A stretch of 43,573 nucleotides of DNA from DASTQL01 sp035462375 (GTDB lineage Bacteria > Actinomycetota > Actinomycetes > Jiangellales > Jiangellaceae): assembly GCA_035462375.1 (NCBI GenBank), contig DATHUJ010000087.1:1-43573 (forward strand). The letters are read 5' to 3'. How positions within the stretch are numbered: position 1 is the first letter of the stretch; the number at the start of each line of letters is the position of its first letter. Made by a program: the position numbers and the translations under genes. Below are positions 15,799-23,371 of this stretch, one piece after another. The notes beneath the pieces are model-generated. The model made no database searches, was not told the origin of the DNA, and saw only the letters and a list, made by a program, of their open reading frames with translations.

Positions 15799-16406
15799 CA
15801 GCTCTCCGCCAGGGCGTCCATCTCGGCCCGCAGCTCGGCTTCCGACAGCGGTCCCGTGACGACGCGGAGGTCGCCGGAGTCGTCCAGGACGCCGATGTCG
15901 TACTGCTGCGTCACACCGAAACGGGCGTAGATGCTGCCTTCCGTGTCGGCGAGGTGGGTCACGCCACCCACCCCGCCCCGCTGCACGAAGTCCTGCATGG
16001 CCCGGAGGTCGCCGGACAGGCCACCGATCCCGAGCACCTCGACCCGGCCGGCGTACTCCTCGGCCAGGGACGCGACGACCGGTGCCTCCCGCTGGCAGAC
16101 CGGGCACCAGGGGGCCCAGAACCACAGCAGCGTGTCCGTGTCCGCAAGGCTGGCCCCCTCGAAGGTCTCTCCCTCGAGGGTCTGGGCCGTGAAGTCGAGG
16201 ATCTCGGGCACCTCGACCGCCGGCTCCGCCCCCACCTCCGGCTCCGCGGGGGAGGCCGTCTCGTCCGGTACAGACGGGGCGGCCTCGACCGTCGGCGTGG
16301 CCGCGGGCTCGTCGCTACCGGCGGTGGGAGCAGCGTCGCCGCAGGCGGTCAGGGTCAGTACCCCGACGACCAGGAGCAGAAGGGTCGCGTGGCGGCCGTG
16401 CGGCAT
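15798..16406 (-). CDS. TlpA/ResA-like thioredoxin-fold lipoprotein
   Basis: 202 residues. A type II signal peptide (MPHGRHATLLLLVVGVLTLT then lipobox ACG) is followed by a Pro/Ala/Glu-rich spacer to about residue 75 and a thioredoxin fold with active site FWAPWCPVCQREAPVV. VEVLGIGGL and a cis-Pro-like region (VTQQYDIGVLDDSG) are also present. It would be anchored outside the membrane and either reduce or oxidise exported proteins. The start at 16406 has GGAG upstream and places the lipobox normally. It is coupled by ATGA to CcdA, which presumably supplies reductant. Confidence 0.9.
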   Translation of the reverse strand: MPHGRHATLLLLVVGVLTLTACGDAAPTAGSDEPAATPTVEAAPSVPDETASPAEPEVGAEPAVEVPEILDFTAQTLEGETFEGASLADTDTLLWFWAPWCPVCQREAPVVASLAEEYAGRVEVLGIGGLSGDLRAMQDFVQRGGVGGVTHLADTEGSIYARFGVTQQYDIGVLDDSGDLRVVTGPLSEAELRAEMDALAES

Positions 16407-16472
16407 GGATCGGCTCCGTAGTGTCGTAGAGGTCACCCCATCCTGACCGACCCGGATCCCCCGCGCCCACGC

Positions 16473-17507
16473 TCATCGCATTACGGATCCCTGACGGGGC
16501 CGACGGGCCACAGGCAGGCGCACCTCGAAGCGGCAGCCGCCCGGCACGTTGGCCACGCCGACCCTCCCACCGTGGGCCTCGACCAGGCCCTGCACGATGG
16601 CGAGCCCGAGACCGGCTCCGGCCCGGCCGGGCGTGCGCGCGTCCGAGCCCCTCCACCCGGGCTCGAAGAGCTTCCCGAGGTCACCGTCCGGGATGCCGCC
16701 GCAGTGGTCCTGCACGGTGAGCACGGCCGAGTCCCGCTCCTGCCGAGCCGCCAGGACGACCGTGCCGTCGGGTGGGGTGTGGCGGACGGCGTTGACGACC
16801 AGGTTGGTCAGGGCCCGGGACACCTGACCGGCGTCGACCTCGACGGTGACGAGCCCGTCCGCAGACCCCCGCAGGTGCACGCCGGCGTCGTCGGCCACCG
16901 GTTTCACCGACGCGATCGCGTCGGAGACGAGGTCCGCGACGTCGACCTGGTCGCGGGCGAGGTGCAGGGCTCCCGCCTGGATCCTCGACAGCATGAGGAG
17001 GTCGTCGACCATCGCGGACATGCGGTCCGCCTCGACCCGGATCCGGGCGTGGTAGCGCCCTGGTTCGTCGACGACCCCGTCCTCGAGCGACTCCGCCATG
17101 GCCCGGATGCCGGCGAGCGGGCTGCGGAGGTCGTGCGACACCCAGGCCACCATCTCGCGGCGGCTCGCCTCCACCTCGCGGTCACGGACGCGGGCCGCGG
17201 CCTCGTCGGCCGCCCGTCGGTCGAGCGCCTGCACCCGGCGGGCCAGCACGACGCCGAAGCCGAACGCCACCGGCGTGGTCGCCGCGAGCACGAGCAGCAC
17301 GGCGGTGAGGTCGTGCGAGGACAGGAACATCGCCCGGGCGCTCACGAGGATCCCGACGGCAACGGAGGCCACGACGACCAGCGGCGTGACGACGGAGGCC
17401 GCCCGGATCGAGCGCCGGGCCGTGACCACCACGAGCAGCGCCCCGGCCGCACCCACGACCGCGGCGGTCCCGGCCGCGAGCGCGACCGTCTGGAGCTCCG
17501 GGCTCAC
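16473..17507 (-). CDS. sensor histidine kinase
   Basis: 344 residues. Three N-terminal membrane segments (about 7-28, 38-56 and 67-88) have no large extracellular domain, suggesting intramembrane sensing. The H-box is EMVAWVSHDLRSPLAGIRAM, followed by N-box NLVVNAVRHTP, G1-type box DHCGGIPDGDLGKLFEPGWR and G2 box GAGLGLAIVQGLVEAHGG. The GTG at 17507 overlaps the response-regulator stop (GTGA), so the two form a coupled pair. It is followed in the same direction, after 66 bases, by the TlpA-CcdA pair, a plausible target or co-regulated set. The signal is unknown. Confidence 0.92.
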   Translation of the reverse strand: MSPELQTVALAAGTAAVVGAAGALLVVVTARRSIRAASVVTPLVVVASVAVGILVSARAMFLSSHDLTAVLLVLAATTPVAFGFGVVLARRVQALDRRAADEAAARVRDREVEASRREMVAWVSHDLRSPLAGIRAMAESLEDGVVDEPGRYHARIRVEADRMSAMVDDLLMLSRIQAGALHLARDQVDVADLVSDAIASVKPVADDAGVHLRGSADGLVTVEVDAGQVSRALTNLVVNAVRHTPPDGTVVLAARQERDSAVLTVQDHCGGIPDGDLGKLFEPGWRGSDARTPGRAGAGLGLAIVQGLVEAHGGRVGVANVPGGCRFEVRLPVARRPRQGSVMR

Positions 17508-18223
17508 GGCAGACCACCCGACCCGTCGTCGCCGTCCCAGCGGTAGCCCACACCCCACACGGTGACCAGGCTGCGTGGTTTCGCGGGATCCCGCTCGACT
17601 TTCTCCCGGAGCCGCCGGACGTGCACCGTGACGGTCGACTGGTCGCCGAAATCCCAGCCCCAGACGGTCCGCATCAACTCGTCGCGGGTGAAGGCCCTGC
17701 CCGGGTTCTCGAGGAAGTGGCAGAGCAGGTCGAACTCCCGCACGGTGAGGGACACCTCCCGGCCGGCCAGCACGGTGCGTCGCGCGGACCGGTCGACCGT
17801 CAGCCGACCGTCGGTGAGCAGGTCCGGTGGTGTCCCCGGCACCGGGAGGGCCCGGTCGCGGTGAGCCCTGCGCAGCACCGACTGGATCCGCAGCACCAGC
17901 TCGCGAGGGCTGAAGGGCTTCGTGACGTAGTCGTCGGCCCCGACCTCGAGGCCGAGGACTCGGTCGTCCTCGTCGCCACGGGCGCTGAGCATGACGACCG
18001 GTAGGTCGCCGTGCTCGGCCCGCAGCCGGCGACAGACCTCGAGCCCGTCCAGGCCGGGCAGCATGATGTCGAGGAGCACCAGGTCCGGGCGATCGGTGCG
18101 GGCTGCGACGAGGGCTACGGCACCGTCGCCTGCCTCGGCCACGTCGAGCCCGGCCCGCCCCAAGTAGTCGACGACGACCTCGCGGACGGTGGCGTCGTCG
18201 TCGACGACGAGGACACGCGTCAC
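17504..18223 (-). CDS. OmpR-family response regulator
   Basis: 239 residues. The receiver domain has the acidic pocket VVDDD, phospho-acceptor Asp52 (LLDIMLPGLDG), Ser/Thr switch MLSARG and Lys in TKPFSP. The OmpR-type winged helix is recognised in LTVREFDLLCHFLENPGRAFTRDEL, TVTVHVRRLREKVE and VTVWGVGYRWD. It is coupled to the histidine kinase by a 4-base overlap. The methyltransferase gene ends 20 bases upstream in the same direction, so the three may share a transcript. Confidence 0.94.
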   Translation of the reverse strand: MTRVLVVDDDATVREVVVDYLGRAGLDVAEAGDGAVALVAARTDRPDLVLLDIMLPGLDGLEVCRRLRAEHGDLPVVMLSARGDEDDRVLGLEVGADDYVTKPFSPRELVLRIQSVLRRAHRDRALPVPGTPPDLLTDGRLTVDRSARRTVLAGREVSLTVREFDLLCHFLENPGRAFTRDELMRTVWGWDFGDQSTVTVHVRRLREKVERDPAKPRSLVTVWGVGYRWDGDDGSGGLP

Positions 18224-18243
18224 GCTCGTAGCGTAGGAGGCGG

Positions 18244-18861
18244 CTACGGCGACACCGCCACGCCGAGGATGTCGGCACCGAGGACCTTGGGCGTGCCGTC
18301 CTCGTAGAAGGCGTCGAGCTCACCCGGCTCGAAGCCGGCCACGACGAGCAGGTCAACCACGGGCCGGGTCAGGTGGCACCCGCCCGCGATGCGCTTCTGG
18401 ATCGGTTCGAGCCGCCGCTGCCACCGGCGGACCGACGCGTCCGGGGCGAGTCCGTGCTCGACGAAGCTCAGCCTGCCCCCCGGCTTGAGCACGCGACGGA
18501 TCTCGAGCAGCGCCTCGTCGACCCTCGGTACCGTGCACAGCGTCCAGGTGGAGACCGCGGAGTCGAAGGTGTCGTCCGGGAAGGGCAACGACTGGGCGTC
18601 CCGACCGGAGCGTCGCACGGGCACGGCCGCCGCGGCTCGCCTCCCCTCGGCGATGGCCCAGGCCACGTCGGACGGCTCCACGGCGTCGACCTGGGTGACG
18701 CTTGCCGGATAGAAGGGCAGGTTGAGCCCGGAACCGAAGCCGACCTCGAGGACCCGGCCCTCGGCACCAGCGCACACGCGTCGGCGCAGCGGGTGGAGGG
18801 ACGCCGCCGCGCACGCGGAGTCGACGATCCGCGGCAGCACCCGCTCGGAGTAGAAGCCCAT
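18244..18861 (-). CDS. class I SAM-dependent methyltransferase
   Basis: 205 residues. Motif I VLEVGFGSGLNLPFY binds SAM. DAVEPSDVAW is the acidic loop, followed by SLPFPDDTFDSAVSTWTLCT and LKPGGRLSFVEHGLA. The family resembles Ubie/Methyltransf_11 proteins with a small-molecule or lipid acceptor. The C-terminal GFEPGELDAFYEDGTPKVLG is usual for this subgroup, which often includes phospholipid-methyltransferase-like enzymes. The true substrate is unknown. It precedes the two-component pair by 20 bases. Confidence 0.88.
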   Translation of the reverse strand: MGFYSERVLPRIVDSACAAASLHPLRRRVCAGAEGRVLEVGFGSGLNLPFYPASVTQVDAVEPSDVAWAIAEGRRAAAAVPVRRSGRDAQSLPFPDDTFDSAVSTWTLCTVPRVDEALLEIRRVLKPGGRLSFVEHGLAPDASVRRWQRRLEPIQKRIAGGCHLTRPVVDLLVVAGFEPGELDAFYEDGTPKVLGADILGVAVSP

Positions 18862-19028
18862 CAGCACGAGTCTCTCCCGACTCTGTCGTTCACCAGACGG
18901 TGGGCGTCGGCGAGCCTTCGCCCACGACATGGGCCTGTCCACACTCGTCCCGCTCGACAGGATTGGGGACCCCTCGAGCCGGGAAACGTTCGCACCGGCG
19001 GGTTTGGACCGCACGGAGGAGGGCGCCC

Positions 19029-19067
19029 ATGTACAGACACGGTCTGAGCCTCGCCGGGCCCCCATGA
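19029..19067 (+). CDS. 12-codon leader ORF coupled to the ATPase gene
   Basis: ATG at 19029 follows GGAGGAGGG (19015-19023) at ideal spacing, and the frame reads MYRHGLSLAGPP. Its TGA (19065-19067) overlaps the ATG of the next gene in an ATGA junction. The downstream ATG has no ribosome-binding site of its own. This suggests that ribosomes enter at the leader and re-initiate. A regulatory role for the peptide itself is speculation. Confidence 0.5.
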   Translation: MYRHGLSLAGPP

Positions 19068-19543
19068 CCGGCTCCGCCGAAGGCATCCTCGACCTGCCGG
19101 CCTCGCCGCGCAGCGTCCCAGTGGCGCGTCGGCTCGCCCGGCGGACGGCAGGGGCGGCTGGCCTCCCCGAAGACAAGTCCGACGTGCTGCAGCTGCTGGT
19201 CTCCGAGCTGGTGACCAATGCCGTCGTGCACGCGCGTACGGAGATCCGCCTCCATGTCATGGTCACGGCGGAGCAGATCCGGATCGAGGTCTGCGACCAG
19301 GCAGGGCTGCAGCCGAGGCTTCGGACCCACTCGGTGTCGGCCACGACGGGACGGGGCCTGCGTATGCTCAAGGTCCTCGCCTCGTCCTGGGGGGTCGACG
19401 AGCTGGAGGGCGGAGGGAAGATGGTCTGGGCCACCCTCCCCGTCGACGGCCTGCCCTCGGACCAGACGCTGGCCGAGCGCTACGACGACCTGGCAGGGCT
19501 CCTCGGCGGTCTCGGTCCTCGGGAGGAAGGACGGTCGGCGTGA
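19064..19543 (+). CDS. ATP-binding protein, RsbW-like HATPase (anti-sigma-type)
   Basis: 159 residues with a GHKL ATPase fold of the HATPase_c_2 type: LDLPASPRSVPVARRLARRT, DVLQLLVSELVTNAVVHART (N-box), EVCDQAGLQPRL and GRGLRMLKVLASSWGV, ending in KMVWATLP. Actinobacteria carry many such standalone kinases that bind sigma factors or phosphorylate STAS antagonists. ATG at 19064 lacks a ribosome-binding site but overlaps the stop of a 12-codon leader, implying coupling. Its stop overlaps the next gene (GTGA). Stress-related genes and a SpoIIE phosphatase lie nearby. Confidence 0.85.
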   Translation: MTGSAEGILDLPASPRSVPVARRLARRTAGAAGLPEDKSDVLQLLVSELVTNAVVHARTEIRLHVMVTAEQIRIEVCDQAGLQPRLRTHSVSATTGRGLRMLKVLASSWGVDELEGGGKMVWATLPVDGLPSDQTLAERYDDLAGLLGGLGPREEGRSA

Positions 19544-20067
19544 GCACTGACCCGGACCGGCGGGTCTCGCCGCCGGGCCGCTACGCGCCCGAGGACGACA
19601 GCGACCTCGTCAGCATCCGCCTGGTGGGCGTGCCGGTCGCTCTCTGGTGCCGGGCGACCGAGCTGCACGACGGGTTGTTGCGCGAGTTCTCACTACTGAG
19701 CTACGGGCTCGAGGAGGGGGCCACCAAGCCGGACGAGCTCCCCGTCCGCCTCATCCAGCTGATCCGGGCCCTGCGGGCCCGGTACGGCGGCAACCGCGAA
19801 CGTGACGACACCGCGCGCCAGGGCGCGCTCGCGCGCGGGGAACTGACCGTCGACCTCGCGTACGAGGTACCGGCCAGCATCGCGGAGGCCGTGCAAGAGC
19901 TCGGTTCGCTCATGGAGGAGGCCGACGACTACTGCCGGTCGGACTCCTACCTGCTCACCCTGGCGCCCGACGACGCCGTGATTGCCTTCCGGCGATGGTA
20001 CCTCGAAGAGTTCGCCCGGCAGGCGGAGGGATTTCCGCCCCGCCCCTGGAGCGGCCCGCTGGAGTGA
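19540..20067 (+). CDS. conserved hypothetical protein coupled to the RsbW-like ATPase
   Basis: 175 residues, which I do not recognise as a named family. It is soluble and mostly helical. It opens with a charged, disordered-looking tail (MSTDPDRRVSPPGRYAPEDD) followed by VSIRLVGVPVALWCRATELHDGLLREFSLLSYG, a long helical middle and an acidic LGSLMEEADDYCRSDSYLLTLAPDDAVIAF region. It ends in EGFPPRPWSGPLE. The GTG start overlaps the stop of the ATPase gene, so the two are made together. I infer a physical or regulatory partnership, perhaps a sensor or anti-sigma cofactor. Confidence 0.65.
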   Translation: MSTDPDRRVSPPGRYAPEDDSDLVSIRLVGVPVALWCRATELHDGLLREFSLLSYGLEEGATKPDELPVRLIQLIRALRARYGGNRERDDTARQGALARGELTVDLAYEVPASIAEAVQELGSLMEEADDYCRSDSYLLTLAPDDAVIAFRRWYLEEFARQAEGFPPRPWSGPLE

Positions 20068-20197
20068 TCAGGGGTCGCCGACCGCCGCGTCCCGCCGGGG
20101 GGTGGAGACCGATCTCGCGCGGTTGGACGCGATGGTCTCCGAGACAAAGGCCGACGGTACCTGCGCAAGCTGCGATCCCCGAGCTGATCCCGGGTCG

Positions 20198-20326
20198 CTA
20201 CCCCGGAGGCTCCGGCGTCGGGGACTCCGGGGCCACGTCCTGGTCGGGCACCTCGCGCAGCTCGTCCTCGGCCACGTCGCTGCGCATCGGCTCATCGCCG
20301 TCCGGGACCGGCTGAATGTCGCTCAT
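20198..20326 (-). CDS. small acidic proline-rich protein
   Basis: 42 residues (MSDIQPVPDGDEPMRSDVAE then DELREVPDQDVAPESPTPEPPG), very acidic and proline-rich, with no hydrophobic segment, so probably disordered. The strongest evidence that it is real is the ribosome-binding site AGGAGG 6 bases from the ATG at 20326. No homologue is recognised. It sits among stress-type genes and resembles the small acidic proteins common in such actinobacterial regions. Confidence 0.55.
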   Translation of the reverse strand: MSDIQPVPDGDEPMRSDVAEDELREVPDQDVAPESPTPEPPG

Positions 20327-20485
20327 CGGATTCCTCCTGATGGTCCACCTGGTATCACCTTCCCCGTTCGACGTCGGGTTGTCCGGCTCGGAAGGAAGCG
20401 GCACCCCCTGTGCTCCTGGACGCGTGAAACTGGACCAGCGCCGGTCCGCCCGCTCCCGGTTGGACGAGGCGGACCGGCGACGGGG

Positions 20486-21253
20486 TCAGCGGCGGCGCTC
20501 GCCCCGGTCGGGCACGTCGGTGTCGATGCGCTCCTTGCGGACGTCACCCGCGACCTTCTCCTGGTCGGTCACGGTCTCCTTGTCCAGGCGGACTCGCTCG
20601 ACGGGAACCGCCTCGGTGTCGACCACGGGGCGCTCCTCGTGGAGAACGACCTCGTGCTCCTCCTCGGAGATGGCGGGCCCACTGGTCGCCGAACCACGGT
20701 TCGCGTCCGTGATCGGCTCCCTCTCGACCCGTACCTCTTCGCGGGTGACCGGGACGTCCACCTGCTCCTGCTCAGTCACCACGTACTTGCGGAGCCGGGC
20801 CCTGCCGGCCTCACGGTTCTCTGTCCCGACCCGCAGGTGCTCCTCCGACCGAGTCATGGCCTCGTCTGTGGTCGGACCTGACGTGTCTCGTCCCACGGTG
20901 CCCCGACGCGGCTCCCCACCGGTGCCGCGTCCGGTGGCTCTGCCGCCGAGTCCGTAATGGCGGTAGAGCATCTCCTCCTCCTCTTCGGAGAGGTGCTCGT
21001 CGGCGTCGACGCGCGGTGCATCCTTGACCTGACCCTTCGAGTAGCTCACCTCGACCCGGTCACCGGTGATCCGGGCGTCGGCCAGAGGGACGAAGGACTC
21101 CGACGTGCCGAAGAGGCCGGTGTTGACCGACACCCATTCCGGCTGGCCAGTGGCGTCGTCCAGGTACACCTGGCCCACCTTGCCGATCTTCTCGCCATCG
21201 CTCCCGTAGACGGTCGCGCCGACGATGTCGCGGACGTTCTCTGTCGTGATCAC
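20486..21253 (-). CDS. PRC-barrel and DUF2382 domain protein
   Basis: 255 residues. A PRC-barrel covers about 1-80 (VRDIVGATVYGSDGEKIGKV, QVYLDDATGQPEWVSVNTGL, SFVPLADARI). A charged linker containing EHLSEEEEEMLYRHYGL follows. DUF2382 (about 140-245) shows its repeated short strands: LRVGTENREAGRARLRKYVV, EQEQVDVPVTREEVRVEREP and RPVVDTEAVPVERVRLDKET. The PRC-DUF2382 pairing is typical of actinobacterial stress proteins of unknown function. GTG at 21253 follows AGGAGGG. It diverges from the DUF5709 gene, and both have sigma-B-like promoter matches in the shared 155 bases. Confidence 0.9.
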   Translation of the reverse strand: MITTENVRDIVGATVYGSDGEKIGKVGQVYLDDATGQPEWVSVNTGLFGTSESFVPLADARITGDRVEVSYSKGQVKDAPRVDADEHLSEEEEEMLYRHYGLGGRATGRGTGGEPRRGTVGRDTSGPTTDEAMTRSEEHLRVGTENREAGRARLRKYVVTEQEQVDVPVTREEVRVEREPITDANRGSATSGPAISEEEHEVVLHEERPVVDTEAVPVERVRLDKETVTDQEKVAGDVRKERIDTDVPDRGERRR

Positions 21254-21293
21254 GAAGGACCCTCCTGGTTCCGGTGGTGCGGACGCAGCCGGG

Positions 21294-21317
21294 TGCCCGA
21301 CCTCGACACCCCCAAAC
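21294..21317 (-). promoter_or_regulatory. sigma-B-like promoter for DUF2382 gene
   Basis: Read leftward, GTTT (21317-21314), a 15-base spacer and GGGCA (21298-21294) lie 40 bases before the GTG start. This is one base from the GTTT/GNNT-N14-16-GGGTA form of sigma-B/sigma-F type promoters. Confidence 0.45.
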
Positions 21318-21338
21318 CTGCAACCCACCGTCGGCCGG

Positions 21339-21363
21339 GCGTAGGCCCCCGTCGGACGGGGTA
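21339..21363 (+). promoter_or_regulatory. possible sigma-B-like promoter for DUF5709 gene
   Basis: GCGT (21339-21342), a 15-base spacer and GGGTAG (21358-21363) fit GNNT-N15-GGGTA, ending 45 bases before the DUF5709 start. The -10 part is good, while the -35 part fits only the degenerate form. Confidence 0.4.
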
Positions 21364-21408
21364 GCGGGACAGCCAGTTCCAGCAGTTGCTTCACGGCGAG
21401 GAGGGCCC

Positions 21409-21972
21409 ATGGCGTGGGACGACGGTACGGGGCAGGCGGACCGCGGTGTCCCGGCACGGGAGCTGTCCGACGACGACAACCCGCGCCGGCTCCGAGACGG
21501 TACGGCGGATGACCTGGACGAGGGCGCCGGCCGTGACGACGGGCGCGAGGACGTCGTCACGCGTGACCCGGGCGCGGACCTGGACGGCCTGGGGATGCCT
21601 GACATCGCCGAGGACCAGGTGCCGCACCCGGCCGGTCAGCAGTCACAGGAGTCACAGACCGAGCCGATCCGAGAAAGTGCGCCCGTCGAGGCTCCGGCGG
21701 GTTCGCTGGAGTGGGGAACCACGGCGTGGGAGCAAGCTGAGGGCGAGCCACTGGATGGGCGGCTCGCGCGGGAGGAGCCGGACACCCTTGCCGATCCGGC
21801 GCTCGCGGACGCCGCTACGCCGTCGGTGGGGGCCGGCGGCCAGCTGGTCCAGCCCGACGAGGGTGCCCGACCGGACAGGGAGCAGGAAGCGGTCGCTGAG
21901 GCGGTCGGGGAGCTGCCCGACGAGCGGCTCGCCGCCGAGGAGTCGGCCGTGAGGGTCGAGCCCGACCGGTGA
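21409..21972 (+). CDS. DUF5709 acidic protein
   Basis: 187 residues, strongly acidic and low in hydrophobics. It shows the DUF5709 pattern: a disordered N-terminus of Asp/Gly/Arg repeats, then LEWGTTAWEQAEGEPLDGRLAREEPD, a variable stretch, GGQLVQPDEGARPDREQEAVAEAV, and the closing LAAEESAVRVEPDR. The family is restricted largely to actinobacteria and its function is unknown. Neighbours and promoter matches suggest stress induction. The ATG at 21409 follows GAGGAGGG. The K+ channel gene begins 7 bases after its stop, so the two are probably cotranscribed. Confidence 0.8.
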   Translation: MAWDDGTGQADRGVPARELSDDDNPRRLRDGTADDLDEGAGRDDGREDVVTRDPGADLDGLGMPDIAEDQVPHPAGQQSQESQTEPIRESAPVEAPAGSLEWGTTAWEQAEGEPLDGRLAREEPDTLADPALADAATPSVGAGGQLVQPDEGARPDREQEAVAEAVGELPDERLAAEESAVRVEPDR

Positions 21973-21979
21973 CGTCCCC

Positions 21980-23074
21980 GTGAGCGGCACCGTGGCAAAC
22001 CTGGTCATGGTGGCCGGTGGTCTGGTCGTCCTGGTCGTCCTGGTCGACATGCTGCTGACGGTGCTCCACCCGGACGTGGAGGGGCCGCTCGCCTGGTTCG
22101 TGCAGCGCGCCATCTGGAAGGCGAGCTTGCTCGGAGCCCGGGCCGTCGGGCCGTACCGGCGGGCCGTTCTCTCGCTGGCGGGACCGCTGCTCGTGGTGGC
22201 CACGTTCATGACGTGGGCCGTCGTCTTCGTCCTCGGGCTGTCCCTGGTGGTGTGGCCCAACCTCGAGGACTACCGCTCGGAGCCCGAGCTGTCACACTCA
22301 CGACCGCTGGGCTTCATCGACGCGTTCTACTATTCCGGCGTCACGGTGAGCGTCCTGGGCTACGGCGACATCACGCCGACTACCGGACCTCTCAAGGTAC
22401 TGGCCGTGGCCGCGTCCGGGCTCGGCTTCGCGGTCCTGACCGGTCTCGTCACCTACCTCGTCCAGGTCATCCAAGGCATCGATGAGCGGCAGCGTCTTGC
22501 GCTGACAGTGCAGGACGAAGCCGCGGGAGACCGCGGCGCAACGATGCTGGTCCGGGCGGCGCAGGTGGAGGGTGTGGCGGCCGCCCGGACCCGGTGCGAC
22601 GCCTGGGCCGCCCTCGCCAGGGCTGCCGAGGACAAGCTGCACCGGCTGCCCCTGCTCGCCTTCGTCTACCGGTCGAGCGATCTCGAGCACGAACCCGAGC
22701 CGGCCCTGCGAGGCGCGTCCGAGGCGGCCGTGGCAGCGCTCCTGCTGGCGCGGCGGCCGGGCTGGGAGGGCCTGGGGCCGGCCGCCGACAACCTGGCGTC
22801 GGCCGTGGCCAGGCTGCAGTCCACCATCGCGGCGCAGTACTTCGGCAAGGGCTTCGCGCGGGAGCTCGACCGCCGTGGTCCCGAGCAGCAGGACCACGAC
22901 CGACTGCGCGACATCGCCGTGCTGCTGCCCGGAGACGGCCGGTCCGGGGCCCTGGGCGAGGGCGACCCGGCCTTGGGGATGGTGGCACGCTCCCGCAGCT
23001 TCCTCGCCGCCGTCGCGGACATGCTCGGCGTCAGCTCGGCCGACGAGGTGCACGCGGGCGCCCTCCGCAGCTGA
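21980..23074 (+). CDS. two-TM potassium channel family protein
   Basis: 364 residues. An N-terminal membrane segment (about 8-28), a second (about 66-90), a pore loop with selectivity filter SVLGYGDITPTTG and a pore-lining helix VLAVAASGLGFAVLTGLVTYLVQVI form an ion-channel (Ion_trans_2) module. LGYGD replaces the usual VGYGD. A long cytoplasmic helical domain of about 200 residues follows and lacks a recognisable RCK/TrkA nucleotide-binding motif. Its function may be ion leak or a membrane-potential response to osmotic stress. GTG at 21980 lies 7 bases after the DUF5709 stop. Confidence 0.85.
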   Translation: MSGTVANLVMVAGGLVVLVVLVDMLLTVLHPDVEGPLAWFVQRAIWKASLLGARAVGPYRRAVLSLAGPLLVVATFMTWAVVFVLGLSLVVWPNLEDYRSEPELSHSRPLGFIDAFYYSGVTVSVLGYGDITPTTGPLKVLAVAASGLGFAVLTGLVTYLVQVIQGIDERQRLALTVQDEAAGDRGATMLVRAAQVEGVAAARTRCDAWAALARAAEDKLHRLPLLAFVYRSSDLEHEPEPALRGASEAAVAALLLARRPGWEGLGPAADNLASAVARLQSTIAAQYFGKGFARELDRRGPEQQDHDRLRDIAVLLPGDGRSGALGEGDPALGMVARSRSFLAAVADMLGVSSADEVHAGALRS

Positions 23075-23371
23075 CGGCGGCGCCAGGTCGTACCCGGACC
23101 GGCGATCTCCACGATCAGAAGACCGCCGGGTCGAGTGGGTAGGTGGCCTCCTCGTCCGGGTCCGGAGGTGGCTCGGGGGCGGGTCCGGCCGGCGAGCCAG
23201 GTCCTCGGCCAGCAGCGCCGCCTCGTCGACCCGGCCGGGCGGGCCGCCCAGCCAACGCGGCGCGACCGGTGGTGAACCTCGTCAACGACCCAGATAGACC
23301 GGCGGTTCGCGTTTGTCCCGGTCAGGTCGGGTACGAGAGGGGCTCGAACCCGCACCTCACAGGAGGACAGC
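23075..23371. other. 297-bp intergenic region with a promoter
   Basis: No convincing gene. The right end holds the clear sigma-B-like promoter at 23311-23334. On the minus strand, a frame broken by at least one shift spells DEAALLAEDLA and, in another frame, DPDEEATYPLDPAVF to a stop at 23115. That could be the remains of a small gene, but it is too short to call. Confidence 0.4.
23311..23334 (+). promoter_or_regulatory. sigma-B-type promoter of the 23372-25148 operon
   Basis: GTTT (23311-23314), a 14-base spacer and GGGTAC (23329-23334) match the sigma-B/sigma-F consensus GNNT/GTTT-N14-16-GGGTAC exactly. The -10 box ends 37 bases before the ATG at 23372, which has AGGAGG 5 bases upstream. 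This is the best promoter match in the window. Confidence 0.65.
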
